A stretch of DNA of 64,000 nt, taken from contig NZ_CP080377.1 of NCBI RefSeq assembly GCF_019443505.1, forward strand, positions 1,426,001-1,490,000, given 5' to 3'. Both the position numbers and the translations under genes were made by a program. Shown piece by piece: positions 1 through 9,467 of the stretch. This DNA comes from Janthinobacterium sp. PAMC25594 (GTDB taxonomy: Bacteria > Pseudomonadota > Gammaproteobacteria > Burkholderiales > Burkholderiaceae_D). The first letter of the stretch is position 1. Each line of letters opens with the position of its first letter. The notes beneath the pieces are model-generated. The model was given only the letters and a program-made list of their open reading frames with translations. It was not told where the DNA came from and made no database searches.

Positions 1-67
1 CGTCTCGGCCAATATTCAGGAGCATTGGCAGCCGCGGCTGCAGCGTTTCGGCATGAAACTGGAGTAA
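1..67 (+). CDS. 3' end of an unidentified protein (partial)
   Basis: An open frame enters from the left edge and runs to a TAA at 65-67, giving a 21-residue C-terminal tail that ends GMKLE. Codon use is like that of the neighbouring genes. The tail is too short to name a family. It lies 48 bases before the sirtuin start on the same strand, so the two could be cotranscribed. Confidence 0.5.
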   Translation, partial: VSANIQEHWQPRLQRFGMKLE

Positions 68-115
68 TCACTGCCCTTGCAACGGCGCCATGCTTTTCGG
101 TTAGCATGGCGCATC

Positions 116-979
116 ATGCAAAATTTTCCCTCAGCCAGCCTGCAAGCCGCCAGCGACGATGCCGCCCTGGAGCAACTGGCGCAGTTCCTGCGCCGCCATC
201 CCGACGTGCTGCTGCTGACGGGCGCCGGCATCAGCACGGCATCCGGCATTCCCGACTACCGCGACACGGACGGCGTGCGGCGCGGCAACACCCCCGTGCA
301 AGGCCCCGATTTTCGCCGCCAGGAAGCCGTGCGCCGCCGCTACTGGGCGCGCAGCATGGTAGGCTGGCCCACCCTGGCGCGCGCCACGCCCAATCCCGGT
401 CACCTGGCCATCGCGCATTTGGCGCAGCGCCAGCGCATCGGCGGCCTGGTCACGCAAAACGTCGATGGACTGCATCAGCAGGCGGGCAGCGCCGCCGTCA
501 CGGAGTTACACGGCAGCATACATGGCGTCGTATGCCTCGATTGCCGGACCCACCACACGCGCCGCCTGATCCAGGACCTGCTGGAACGCGACAATCCGCA
601 ACTGCTGGGCGCCACGGCCACGCCGGCGCCCGATGGCGACGCCTTGCTAGAACCATCCCAGCTGGCCACCTTCCACCTGCCCGCCTGCCCCCGCTGCGGC
701 GGCACCCTGCAGCCGGACGTGGTGTTTTTTGGCGATGGCGTGCCCGCCGCCTGCGCGGCCGAGGCCGAAAGCAAGATGCATGCGGCCGGCGCACTGCTGG
801 TGGTGGGCTCGTCCGTCATGGTGTATTCGAGCTTTCGCCTGTGCCGCATGGCGGCCGAAACGGGCAAGCCCGTGGCCGCCATCAACCTGGGCAAGACGCG
901 CGCCGACCCTTTGCTGGCCTTCAAGGCAGAAGCGCCGGCACAGGACATCCTGCCTGCGTTAGCGGCCATGCTGGGCTGA
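116..979 (+). CDS. NAD-dependent protein deacylase, Sir2 family
   Basis: A sirtuin of 287 residues that removes acyl groups from protein lysines using NAD+. The NAD-binding signature GAGIS...GIPDYRD is near residues 37-50. QNVDGLH and the catalytic His context ELHGS follow in the middle. Two Cys pairs (CLDC and CPRC) form the structural zinc site. The GIPDYRD form and overall length suggest a SIRT4-like class II sirtuin rather than the classical CobB desuccinylase; this is an inference from motif style. I chose ATG 116, because the alternative TTG at 77 has no better ribosome site. It is followed 56 bases later by S-formylglutathione hydrolase. Confidence 0.88.
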   Translation: MQNFPSASLQAASDDAALEQLAQFLRRHPDVLLLTGAGISTASGIPDYRDTDGVRRGNTPVQGPDFRRQEAVRRRYWARSMVGWPTLARATPNPGHLAIAHLAQRQRIGGLVTQNVDGLHQQAGSAAVTELHGSIHGVVCLDCRTHHTRRLIQDLLERDNPQLLGATATPAPDGDALLEPSQLATFHLPACPRCGGTLQPDVVFFGDGVPAACAAEAESKMHAAGALLVVGSSVMVYSSFRLCRMAAETGKPVAAINLGKTRADPLLAFKAEAPAQDILPALAAMLG

Positions 980-1035
980 TGCCGTGCCGGCCCTGCGCCA
1001 CTCTGGCTATACTGTGGCATTAACGAGGAGAATTC

Positions 1036-1902
1036 ATGCTGGAACTGTTGAGTGAACACGCCTGTTTTGGCGGCGTACAACGCTTTTATCGCCACGACGC
1101 GCACGCCATCGGCTTGCCCATGCGTTTCTCGGCTTTCATTCCGGATACGCCACCAGGCGCCACGATCAGCACCAAACGCCCCGCCCTGTTTTACCTGGCG
1201 GGCCTGACGTGCACGGAAGAAACGTTCATGATCAAGGGTGGCGCGCAGCGCGTGGCGGCCGAAGAAGGCTTGATCCTGATCGCGCCCGACACCAGCCCCC
1301 GTGGCGCCAACATCGCGGGCGAGACGGATGCCTGGGATTTCGGCGCGGGCGCCGGCTTTTACGTCGACGCCACCGAAGCGCCGTGGAGCAGCCACTATCG
1401 GATGTATAGCTACCTGCTGGAACTGCGCGCGCTGCTGGAACAGGAACTGGCGATCGATGCGCAACGCACGGGCATCTTCGGCCACTCGATGGGCGGCCAT
1501 GGCGCGCTGGTGCTGGCCTTGCGCAACCCAGACCTATTCCGCTCCGTCTCCGCCTTCGCCCCCATCGCCGCGCCGAGCCAGTGCCCATGGGGCAAGAAAG
1601 CGTTTACGGGCTACCTGGGCAAGGACGAAGCCAGCTGGCAGCAGTACGATGCCAGCGCGCTGATGCGCGGCCAGCAAGGCAAGCCGGCACTATTTCCTAA
1701 CGGCATCTTGATCGACCAGGGCCTGGCCGACAAGTTTTTACCGGAGCAACTGTACCCCGAGGTGTTCGAAGCGGCATGCCGCGACGCCGGCCAGCCATTA
1801 CGGCTGCGCCGCCATGCCGGCTATGACCACGGCTATTACTTTATCGCCAGCTTCATGGAAGAGCACGTGCGCTTCCATGCGAGGAACTTGCGCGCCGCCT
1901 GA
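1036..1902 (+). CDS. fghA: S-formylglutathione hydrolase
   Basis: A 288-residue esterase-D-type alpha/beta hydrolase that splits S-formylglutathione to formate and glutathione, the second step of glutathione-dependent formaldehyde detoxification in the cytosol. The nucleophile elbow GHSMGG places Ser151. The Asp (LADKF) and His (YDHGYYF) of the triad are present near the C-terminus. FYLAGLTCTEE near residue 55 is typical of the family. A strong GAGGAGA ribosome site precedes ATG 1036. The usual partner, glutathione-dependent formaldehyde dehydrogenase, is not in this window. Confidence 0.93.
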   Translation: MLELLSEHACFGGVQRFYRHDAHAIGLPMRFSAFIPDTPPGATISTKRPALFYLAGLTCTEETFMIKGGAQRVAAEEGLILIAPDTSPRGANIAGETDAWDFGAGAGFYVDATEAPWSSHYRMYSYLLELRALLEQELAIDAQRTGIFGHSMGGHGALVLALRNPDLFRSVSAFAPIAAPSQCPWGKKAFTGYLGKDEASWQQYDASALMRGQQGKPALFPNGILIDQGLADKFLPEQLYPEVFEAACRDAGQPLRLRRHAGYDHGYYFIASFMEEHVRFHARNLRAA

Positions 1903-1911
1903 CCTGCTGCC

Positions 1912-2577
1912 CTACTGCGCCGTACTGGTATGCCCGTTGAAATGCCTCGTGTACCAGTCGGTAGCCAGCAGGGCCGCCTGGTGGCGCGTGTCGGGGCCGC
2001 CTGGGGCGGCGATCTGTTCCAGCTGCTTGTCGCAGCGCAAGGTGGCAAACGCCATGCGGTTCAGGCCGGCCACGTCGGGGTCACGCCCGCCCACGATCAG
2101 CAACGATGGCACGCGCACGTTTTCCAGCGCCGCCTTGCCCGCCATTTCCACCTGGCCATCACAGACGGCCAGTGCGGCGATTTCCGCGCTGCGCCAGGCC
2201 GCCAGTTGCATCACCACGGCGGCGCTGGTGCCATAGCCATACAGGCCGCAGGGCAAGCGCCGCGTGGAAGGGTCGACCTGCAGCCAGCCCAGGGCTTTTT
2301 CCAGCTGGCGCGCCAGCAGCACGATATCGCTGCGCACGAAGTACGCGTGACCATCGCCGCCGCCGCCGGGCGCGACACCGCCTTGGTCGAAGCGCAGGGT
2401 GGCGATGCCCGCTCGCAAAAAATCCTGGGAAGTGGCGTGGCTGGAGGCGCCCAGGTAGTCGCTATCGGCGCCAGCGCCGTGGGCAAACAGGACGATGCCC
2501 ACGGGCCGCTCGGGCATTTCAAGCACGCCGTCCATTTGAAGTTCATCGGCCGTGATGCTGACAAATTGTTCTTGCAT
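1912..2577 (-). CDS. dienelactone-hydrolase-like protein with degenerate active site
   Basis: A 221-residue protein with the fold signature of small DLH-type alpha/beta hydrolases: FAHGAGADSD near residue 32, TLRFDQGG near 60 and VGGRDPDV near 165. The nucleophile elbow normally reads G-x-S-T-G in this family. Here it reads YGYGTSAA, with Gly116 at the catalytic Ser position (codon GGC). The usual C-terminal GATH histidine is replaced by GGPDT. The Asp remains. By these motifs it would lack two of the three triad residues, so it may be non-catalytic or use a different chemistry. It is convergent with fghA and separated from it by 9 bases. Confidence 0.7.
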   Translation of the reverse strand: MQEQFVSITADELQMDGVLEMPERPVGIVLFAHGAGADSDYLGASSHATSQDFLRAGIATLRFDQGGVAPGGGGDGHAYFVRSDIVLLARQLEKALGWLQVDPSTRRLPCGLYGYGTSAAVVMQLAAWRSAEIAALAVCDGQVEMAGKAALENVRVPSLLIVGGRDPDVAGLNRMAFATLRCDKQLEQIAAPGGPDTRHQAALLATDWYTRHFNGHTSTAQ

Positions 2578-2738
2578 GGCTGCCTCCGCTATCGAGCTGG
2601 AATTAAGCTGACATCGCGCTGATTTTGCTCTGATCTTGCCGGACCGGGCGCCGCCTGCGCGCCCTGAGCGGCAATTCTCAGTGTACCAGCCTGCGTCCGT
2701 TCACGCGCGGCGCACGTCAAATTTGCCCCACGCCCGCA

Positions 2739-5057
2739 TCAGACGGCGCCGTGCCGGTCCAGCCCCTTCAGCACGGCATCGGGGCGGATCGGCAAATGCC
2801 GCACGCGCGAGGCCACGGCGGCGAAGATGGCGTTGCCAATCGCTGGCGCCACGGCCGTCGTGGGCGGCTCGCCCATGCCCGTCGCCGTCGCCGTGCTGGC
2901 GACGAATTCGATGTCGAGCTCGGGCACGTCGGCCATGCGCAGGGGCGTGTAGGTATTCAGGTTGGTATCCTTCACTTCGCCGTTGAGGAAAGCCGTGCCT
3001 TCATGCAAGGCCATGCTCACGCCCCACAGCGCGCCCCCTTCCGCCTGCGCCAGCGCGCCATCGGGGTCGACGATGCTGCCCGCATCGATGACCATGAACA
3101 GCTTTTCGACTTTCACCATGCAAGTGCTGCGGTCCACTTTCACCCGCGCGACGCAGGCCGTCCAGGTGGGCATGTCGCGCTCCTGGCCAAACGTGGCGGC
3201 GATGCCCAGGCCCGTGTCGGGCGGCATGGCCGTGCCCCAGCCCGCCTTGTCCGCCACCCGCCGCAGCACGTGGGCCAGGCGCGCGGCGCCGCCGACGGCG
3301 TTCGGCGCGCTGCCCGCGTTGCGCCCCGTCGCCTGCAGCAAGGACAGGCGAAACGCCAGCGGATCGACCTTGGCCGCCTGCGCCGCCTCGTCCATGAAAC
3401 TTTCCACAGCCCAATTCGTCCAGCCGGGACCCACGGAACGCAGCCAGCCGGGGCGAAAACTGCTGTTGGCCAGGTCGTTCGACACGGCCCGCACGCGCTG
3501 CGCACCCACCGTGTACCAGTGGTCGGCGCCGGCGATGGCGAACGGATCGTACGGATGGCCCTGCTTATCCTTGGCCAGGAAGGCGGGAATCATCGCTTGC
3601 GTGGGCCAGCCCGCGCTCGCTTCGTGCACCATCGCCGACACCTTGCCGGCCTCGTCGAACGCCATGCGCACATGCTGCACGGATGGCGAACGGGGCGAAT
3701 CGAAACGCGCATCGTCGGACCGCGTGCAAATCATCTTGACGGGCCGCCCCACGGCTTGCGCCGCCAGCGCGGCCGGCACGCAATAATCGCCATTCAGGCG
3801 CCGCCCGAAGCCGCCGCCGAGCAGATAGGTGTGCAGCATGACCTTGCTCTCCGGCACCTTCAACGCCTGCGCCAGCACGGGCAGGATCAACGATTGCCAT
3901 TGATTGCCCGCATGGATATGCCAGACGCCGTCGATTTCCTGCGCCAGCGCATTCACCGGTTCCAGCTGGAAATGCAGCACGGTGCTGGTCGTGTAATGGC
4001 GTTCCAGTTGCAGGCTGGCATCGTTGAACGCTTGTTCCACGCCATCATCATCGACCACGCGGGCGCCCAGGCCGGCATCGGCCAGCTGCTTGCCCGCATA
4101 GTTGACGATATCCTGCTCCGACACGTGGGCCGCCGCACCGGCCCGCCATTTCACCTGCACCAGGTCGGCCGCGCGCATGGCGGCCGCATACGTGTCGGCC
4201 ACCACCATGACCCAGCCGGGCACCGTGCCGCTGGGGTCTTGCAAGGCGAACGAGCGCAAGTAGCCCTTGACCTTTTTCGCGGCCGTATCATCGATGGACA
4301 CGACTTTCGAGCCGTAGCGCGTGGGCGGGATCTTCGGGCGCGCATACAGCATGCCCTCGATTTCCGCATCGATGCCGTACACGGCCGTGCCATCGATTTT
4401 CGCGGGGATGTCGAGCGCCTGCACCTGCTGGCCGATCAGCCTGCGCTGCTGCGGCGTCTTCAGCACGATGGCTTGCAATTGCCCGGGCGTGTACTGGCGC
4501 GCCAGCTTGCCACGGCGCACGATGTCGCCATAGCTGATCGAGCGTCCCCGGCCATGCACGACACCGAGCCGGGCGTGGCAGGCGGAGACGGGCACGCGCA
4601 GCAGGCGCGCGCCCTCCTCGACCAGCGCGAGGCGACCAGCCGCGCCGGCACGGCTGAGCGGATCGAAATTCTGCCAGACGGACCAGCTGCCGCCCGTGAC
4701 CATCAAGCCCCATTTCGGGTCCGTGTCCACGTAATGCAGGCGCACCTTGCTCCAGTCCGCTTCCAGCTCCTCGGCCACGATACGCGCCAGGGCCGTGCCG
4801 ATGTGCTGGCCCATTTCCGCCTTGGCGATATTCACGGTGACGATGCCGTCGCGGCCGATCTGGAACCAGATGCTGGGGTCGAACACGGGCGCGGCAGGCT
4901 TGACGGGCGGCGCGGACGCCGCCTTGCCGGCGGCCAAGGAGCTGTCCGCGCGCAAGAAGGCCAGCGTAAACCCCGTGCCGGCGGCGGCGATCAGGAAGCC
5001 GCGCCGTCCCAGCGAACTGGGGCGGGCAGCAGAATGTTCTTTCGGCAGCTTAAACAC
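2739..5057 (-). CDS. iorB: molybdopterin-binding large subunit, isoquinoline 1-oxidoreductase type
   Basis: A 772-residue large subunit of a xanthine-oxidase-family molybdenum hydroxylase of the membrane-associated, cytochrome-linked type. A twin-arginine-like signal ([12 protein letters not shown]) lies at about residues 19-30, implying periplasmic export. Glycine-rich MoCo motifs ([30 protein letters not shown]) are visible. The start is GTG 5057: it overlaps the stop of the small subunit gene by 8 bases and has a GGAGG ribosome site 8 bases upstream. The natural substrate is unknown; isoquinoline or aldehydes are family precedents. It is the middle gene of a block with the 2Fe-2S subunit and a cytochrome c. 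Confidence 0.88.
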   Translation of the reverse strand: MFKLPKEHSAARPSSLGRRGFLIAAAGTGFTLAFLRADSSLAAGKAASAPPVKPAAPVFDPSIWFQIGRDGIVTVNIAKAEMGQHIGTALARIVAEELEADWSKVRLHYVDTDPKWGLMVTGGSWSVWQNFDPLSRAGAAGRLALVEEGARLLRVPVSACHARLGVVHGRGRSISYGDIVRRGKLARQYTPGQLQAIVLKTPQQRRLIGQQVQALDIPAKIDGTAVYGIDAEIEGMLYARPKIPPTRYGSKVVSIDDTAAKKVKGYLRSFALQDPSGTVPGWVMVVADTYAAAMRAADLVQVKWRAGAAAHVSEQDIVNYAGKQLADAGLGARVVDDDGVEQAFNDASLQLERHYTTSTVLHFQLEPVNALAQEIDGVWHIHAGNQWQSLILPVLAQALKVPESKVMLHTYLLGGGFGRRLNGDYCVPAALAAQAVGRPVKMICTRSDDARFDSPRSPSVQHVRMAFDEAGKVSAMVHEASAGWPTQAMIPAFLAKDKQGHPYDPFAIAGADHWYTVGAQRVRAVSNDLANSSFRPGWLRSVGPGWTNWAVESFMDEAAQAAKVDPLAFRLSLLQATGRNAGSAPNAVGGAARLAHVLRRVADKAGWGTAMPPDTGLGIAATFGQERDMPTWTACVARVKVDRSTCMVKVEKLFMVIDAGSIVDPDGALAQAEGGALWGVSMALHEGTAFLNGEVKDTNLNTYTPLRMADVPELDIEFVASTATATGMGEPPTTAVAPAIGNAIFAAVASRVRHLPIRPDAVLKGLDRHGAV

Positions 5058-5517
5058 GGGGCGCCTCCTGCATGCCGGCCGCCAGTTTAATTGCCTTGCG
5101 GATCCGTACATACGCCATGCAACGGCACAGGTTGCCGCTCATGACGGCATCGATATTCGCATCCGTCGGCTGCGGATAGTCTTTCAACAAGGTGGCCGCC
5201 TGCATGATCTGGCCCGACTGGCAATAGCCGCACTGGGGCGCCTGCGTGGCCAGCCACGCGCGCTGCAGCGGGTGCGTGCCATCGGGCGAGAGGCCTTCGA
5301 TGGTGGTGATGGCGCAACCGGCCACGGCGGCAATCGGCGTGATGCACGAGCGCATGGCGCGGCCATCCACGTGCACGGTGCAGGCGCCGCACATGCCGAT
5401 GCCGCAGCCAAACTTCGTGCCTTTCAAATGGGCTTCGTCGCGCAACACCCACAGCAGGGGCGTCTCGGCGTCGGTCTCGGTGCCGAAGGGCTGGCCATTG
5501 ACGGTAATGTTATACAT
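5050..5517 (-). CDS. iorA: 2Fe-2S small subunit, isoquinoline 1-oxidoreductase type
   Basis: A 155-residue iron-sulfur subunit that passes electrons from the molybdenum centre. The plant-type 2Fe-2S cluster uses Cys38, Cys43, Cys46 and Cys58 (CGIGMCGAC). The second cluster uses the CGYC pair at 96/99 and CRC at 131/133. No signal peptide is present, so it probably travels with the Tat-exported large subunit, as is usual in this family. Its stop overlaps the iorB start by 8 bases, showing translational coupling. Confidence 0.92.
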   Translation of the reverse strand: MYNITVNGQPFGTETDAETPLLWVLRDEAHLKGTKFGCGIGMCGACTVHVDGRAMRSCITPIAAVAGCAITTIEGLSPDGTHPLQRAWLATQAPQCGYCQSGQIMQAATLLKDYPQPTDANIDAVMSGNLCRCMAYVRIRKAIKLAAGMQEAPRV

Positions 5518-5541
5518 AAATATTTAAGACACTTTCAAGAA

Positions 5542-6840
5542 TTACTTGCCGGCGCGCGCGCGCGCCACGGCCGCTTCCAGGTTCGTCCAGGCCGGCTGGG
5601 TGCTGCGGCTGCGGCGCAGATAGGCGGCCAGCTGGGCCACGTCGTTGTCCGTCAGCGAGGAGGCAAAGCCGGGCATCAGCACGCCGGGCATGGCGTCATC
5701 CTTGCTGATGCCGTGCAATATCACCTGGATCAGGTTGGCGGGATCGGGCGCGCTGACGGCGCTGTTCAGGCTCAGTTCCGGACGCAGGGCTGTGGGTTTT
5801 CCATCGCTGTTCGAATGGCACGATGCGCAGGCGGCCACGTACAGGCTGGCGCCTCGGTCATTGTCGACCAGGCTGACGCGCTGCGAGCGGGCGATGCCGG
5901 CTTTCACGACGGTATCGGTATCGACCTGGCGTTGCTCTACGCCGGCCACGCCGGCAAAATACGTGGCCAGCGCGCGGATATCGCCGTCGGGCGACGCGCC
6001 CATGCCTTCGTGCACGACGGCCGACATGGGGCCGGCCGCCACGCCGTGCAAGGCCGTCGCCCCCGTGCGCAGGAAGGCGTACAGCTCGTCCTGCGTCCAC
6101 GGCAACGGTGCCGTATTGGCGCTGGTCAAGGCCGGCGCATACCAGTGATCGATGGAAGCGCCCAGATACGACGAGCCGGCAAGCTCGGCGCCCAGCGCAT
6201 TGCGCGGCGTGTGGCAGGCGGCGCAATGGGCCAGGCCCTCGGCCAGGTAGCGGCCCCGGTTCCAGTCCAGCCCTTGCGCGGGGTCAAGCTGATACCTGGC
6301 CGGCTTGAAAAACAGCAACTTCCAGCCCGCCTGCAAGGGCCGCAGGTTCAGGGGGAACGGCACGCTGTTGGCGGGCGCGACCGCATACACGGGCGGGCGC
6401 GTCATGAAATACGCGTACAAGGCCGTCAGGTCCGCGTCGGAAACGAGCGTGAAGTGGGTGTACGGAAAGACGGGAAACAAATGCGCGCCATCGCGGCCCA
6501 CGCCTTCGCGCATGGCCCGCTGGAAGGCGGCCAGCGACCAGCGGCCGATGCCCGTCTGCCGGTCCGGCGTGATATTCGTGGCATAAATCGTGCCGAACGG
6601 CGTGGCCAGGCCATTGCCGCCCGCGTAGTCGGCGCCGCCCTGGGCCGTATGGCAGGCGGCGCAATTGCCCATGCCGGCCAGGATGCGGCCCCGCTCCACC
6701 ACTTGCGGGGAAAAGGCCGTGGCGGCAGGCGGATCGATGGGCGCCAGCGCGGGGCGCCAGTAATACAAGTAGGCAGCCAGGGCCGCCACGATGAGCAATG
6801 CCAGCGACAGCAGCAGGCCGGTGAAAATCTTTTTGAGCAA
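5542..6840 (-). CDS. membrane-anchored tri-haem cytochrome c
   Basis: A 432-residue cytochrome c subunit. One N-terminal membrane segment (residues 5-27) is followed by three c-type haem sites: CAACH at 60-64, CAACH at 206-210 and CASCH at 338-342. It belongs to the cytochrome subunit family of membrane alcohol, aldehyde and gluconate dehydrogenases. It is the first gene of the block with iorA (24 bases downstream) and iorB, and so is the likely electron acceptor passing electrons to the respiratory chain. It is transcribed divergently from the antiporter gene at 7030. Confidence 0.9.
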   Translation of the reverse strand: MLKKIFTGLLLSLALLIVAALAAYLYYWRPALAPIDPPAATAFSPQVVERGRILAGMGNCAACHTAQGGADYAGGNGLATPFGTIYATNITPDRQTGIGRWSLAAFQRAMREGVGRDGAHLFPVFPYTHFTLVSDADLTALYAYFMTRPPVYAVAPANSVPFPLNLRPLQAGWKLLFFKPARYQLDPAQGLDWNRGRYLAEGLAHCAACHTPRNALGAELAGSSYLGASIDHWYAPALTSANTAPLPWTQDELYAFLRTGATALHGVAAGPMSAVVHEGMGASPDGDIRALATYFAGVAGVEQRQVDTDTVVKAGIARSQRVSLVDNDRGASLYVAACASCHSNSDGKPTALRPELSLNSAVSAPDPANLIQVILHGISKDDAMPGVLMPGFASSLTDNDVAQLAAYLRRSRSTQPAWTNLEAAVARARAGK

Positions 6841-7029
6841 AACAGGAGTCCGATAAAAGGCTAAGCACGCGCCTGCCGCGCACGGACGGCGGCAACAGGG
6901 CGGATTATGACAATGATAGGGGCAATCTTACCGCGATTGTGACTTGTTGTATGTACGCAATGACACGCAGGCAACGCCGCGGGCGGACTGCGCCTTATAA
7001 TCAGCGTTTCAGCACGCCGCCGCTCCTTC

Positions 7030-8682
7030 ATGCATACCGTTACCATCATCCTCATCCTCGTCTTGACCGTCGTCCTGTGCGGCTTTCTCGCCCGCTCGCG
7101 CTGGGTCAAGCTGCCGCTGCCCCTGATCCAGATCGCCGGCGGCACGGGATTGGCCCTGTTTGGCGTGCAAGTGCCGCTCGATCCCGACATTTTCTTCCTG
7201 CTTTTCATCCCGCCGCTGCTGTTTCTCGATGGCTGGCGCATTCCCAAGGGCGCCTTCTTTTCCGATGCGCGCTCGATCCTGATGCTGGCCATCGGCCTGG
7301 TGCTGTTTACCGTGCTGGGCATGGGTTTCTTCATCGACTGGCTGATTCCCAGCGTGCCGCTGGCCGTCGCCTTCGCGCTGGGCGCCATCCTCTCGCCGAC
7401 GGACCCCGTGGCCGTGTCGGCGATCGCGGCCGGCAATCCGATTCCGCCGCGCCTGATGCACATCCTCGAAGGCGAATCCCTGCTCAACGACGCCTCGGGC
7501 CTGGTCTGCTTCACGTTTGCCGTCGGCGCCATGATGACGGGCGGCTTTTCCATCGGCGCCGCTTCGCTGAGTTTCCTGCAGGAAGCGGGCGGCGGCATCG
7601 TCATCGGCCTGGCCATCTCGTGGGGCGTGGGCCTGGCGAATAAATGGCTGGTGAGCAAGGTCGGTGAGGAACCGGGCCTGCAAATCCTCATCAGCATCCT
7701 GATTCCGTTCGCCGCCTACCTGGGCGCCGAACAAATCCACGGCTCGGGCATCCTGGCCGCCGCCACGGCGGGCGTGTCCATGCATTACGCAGACCTGATC
7801 GGCCGCCCGCTGGCCGCCACGCGCACCCAGCGCAAGGCCGTGTGGGATACCGTGCAACTGGTCTTGAATGGCGTGATCTTCGTCATGCTGGGCGCGCAAC
7901 TGCCCACCACCGTGGCCGGCTTGCCCGCCGCCTCCATGGAAGTGGGCGCCGGCAGCGCCTGGAAACTGCCCCTGTTCGTCGTCGCCATCACGGTGGGGCT
8001 GACCTTCATGCGCTTCATCTGGGTCTTCATCTCGATGAAACTGACCCTGTTCAAGCACCACAAGAAAATGGCCGGCGAACCGAAGGACGCGGCGCTGCTG
8101 GCCCGCCCCAGCCTGCGCCTGCTGCTGGTGGCCTCGTTTGCGGGCGTGCGCGGCGCGCTGACCCTGGCCGGCATCCTGACCCTGCCGTTGTTCTTGCCTG
8201 ACGGAAATCGTTTCCCCGCGCGCGACCTGGTCATCTTCCTGGCCATGGGGGTGATTTTGCTGTCGCTGATATTGGCCAGCGTCACCCTGCCCCTGCTGAC
8301 CAAGGGCCTGGTGTTCGCGCCGCCCGCGCGCCGCTCGACGGAAGAGCGCGATGCCCGCGCCGCCGCCGCCGAAGCGGCCATCGCGCGGCTGGAAAAAGTG
8401 TGCGAAGGCATCGACAAGAATGACAAGCAGCAAGTCGTCACCGAGGCGGCCAACCGCCTGATCGAAGCCTACCGGCGCCGCCTCGCGTACGGCGAAAGCA
8501 GCAACGACGAGGCGACGCGGCTGCAGGAACTGGCCAAGGCCGAACGGGCGCTGCGCCTGGAAGCGCTGAACGCGGAACGCGATGAACTGTACCGCCGCCG
8601 CATCTCGGGCGAACTGGACGACACCATCCATTTGCGCCTGCTGCGCGAAATCGACTTGCTGGAAGCGACACTGGAAGAATAG
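7030..8682 (+). CDS. Na+/H+ antiporter, CPA1 family
   Basis: A 550-residue monovalent cation/proton antiporter. About 12 hydrophobic segments fill the first 420 residues and carry the CPA1 signatures GAILSPTDPVAVSAI (transport Asp) and GESLLNDASGL. The last 120 residues form a charged, helical cytosolic tail that is probably coiled-coil. It is likely used for sodium and pH homeostasis at the inner membrane. It stands alone, divergent from the cytochrome gene. The ribosome site before ATG 7030 is weak. Confidence 0.87.
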   Translation: MHTVTIILILVLTVVLCGFLARSRWVKLPLPLIQIAGGTGLALFGVQVPLDPDIFFLLFIPPLLFLDGWRIPKGAFFSDARSILMLAIGLVLFTVLGMGFFIDWLIPSVPLAVAFALGAILSPTDPVAVSAIAAGNPIPPRLMHILEGESLLNDASGLVCFTFAVGAMMTGGFSIGAASLSFLQEAGGGIVIGLAISWGVGLANKWLVSKVGEEPGLQILISILIPFAAYLGAEQIHGSGILAAATAGVSMHYADLIGRPLAATRTQRKAVWDTVQLVLNGVIFVMLGAQLPTTVAGLPAASMEVGAGSAWKLPLFVVAITVGLTFMRFIWVFISMKLTLFKHHKKMAGEPKDAALLARPSLRLLLVASFAGVRGALTLAGILTLPLFLPDGNRFPARDLVIFLAMGVILLSLILASVTLPLLTKGLVFAPPARRSTEERDARAAAAEAAIARLEKVCEGIDKNDKQQVVTEAANRLIEAYRRRLAYGESSNDEATRLQELAKAERALRLEALNAERDELYRRRISGELDDTIHLRLLREIDLLEATLEE

Positions 8683-8822
8683 CAACACTCTGTTGCACGG
8701 CAATAGTGTCGATCAGTCAATTCTCATGGTAAAGAATGCAAGTTTCAGCATTCGTGTTTATAATGCAAGATTGCATGGCATAGCGCCATGATTTACTTTC
8801 AGCATGGACTTCCGTACAGTCT

Positions 8823-9467
8823 GTGTTGTTGAGTAAGAATTTGAATAGCCGCCCGACCTGCATAAAGATACCCGACGCCGTGCCCTCCTCCCCCCGCCAC
8901 CGGCAGCGCTGCGCGCCGCCCGCCCTGCCCGTGCTGCTGACCTCGCTGCTGGCCTCGCTGTTCGCCATCGGCGTGCTGGCGCCGGTCGCGGCGTGGGCGC
9001 AGACGGGCGCGGCGGCCGACGCCAGACGGCCGGCCGAAGTGGCCCAGGTCCTGTTTGGCATCATCAGCTATGTGCGCTGGCCCGTGGCGCATCCGGAAGT
9101 GCGCGTCTGCATGCTCGGTGCCCCCCGCTACGGGGCGGCCATCGTCGACAAACCCGCCTCCAGCCTGGGCCAGCGCATCCGCGTGAAAGTCCCGGCGGCG
9201 GCCGCCGCTGCCGGCGACTGCGACGTCATCTACCTGGGCAGCCTGCCCGAGGGAGAGCGCGAACACCTGCTGGCGCAGATCATCGGCAAACCGATTTTAT
9301 CGGTCGCCGAACCTGGCACGTCCTGCAGCGTGGGCACCATGTTCTGCCTGCGCCTGAACGACGCGCAGATCGGTTTTGACGTCAACCTCGACGCCATCGC
9401 CCGCAGCGGCCTGCGCGTGCATCCGAACGCCTTGCAAATTGCACGTCGCAAGGCAGCGCCGCCATGA
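8823..9467 (+). CDS. yfiR: YfiR-family periplasmic regulator of diguanylate cyclase
   Basis: A protein of up to 214 residues with a late hydrophobic signal segment (about residues 33-60) followed by a YfiR domain. In Pseudomonas, YfiR is the periplasmic repressor of the cyclase YfiN. Conserved Cys residues (RVCMLG, CDVIYLG, TSCSVG, MFCLRL) fit the family's disulfides. The start is uncertain: GTG 8823, TTG 8826/8829 and GTG 8880 are all in frame, and the late signal segment favours a downstream start. Its stop overlaps the cyclase start by 4 bases (ATGA). Confidence 0.82.
   Translation: MLLSKNLNSRPTCIKIPDAVPSSPRHRQRCAPPALPVLLTSLLASLFAIGVLAPVAAWAQTGAAADARRPAEVAQVLFGIISYVRWPVAHPEVRVCMLGAPRYGAAIVDKPASSLGQRIRVKVPAAAAAAGDCDVIYLGSLPEGEREHLLAQIIGKPILSVAEPGTSCSVGTMFCLRLNDAQIGFDVNLDAIARSGLRVHPNALQIARRKAAPP

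Noticed and set aside
2751..5090. A 779-codon open frame opposite iorB, and similarly long frames opposite other GC-rich genes (4747-6864, 7009-8703, 9230-10771, 13757-15154, 50128-51564, 54463-55722, 59517-61181, 62410-63597)
   Set aside because: Their translations are Arg/His/Gln/Ala-rich and lack any domain, while the opposite strand holds a recognised protein. They reflect high third-position GC.
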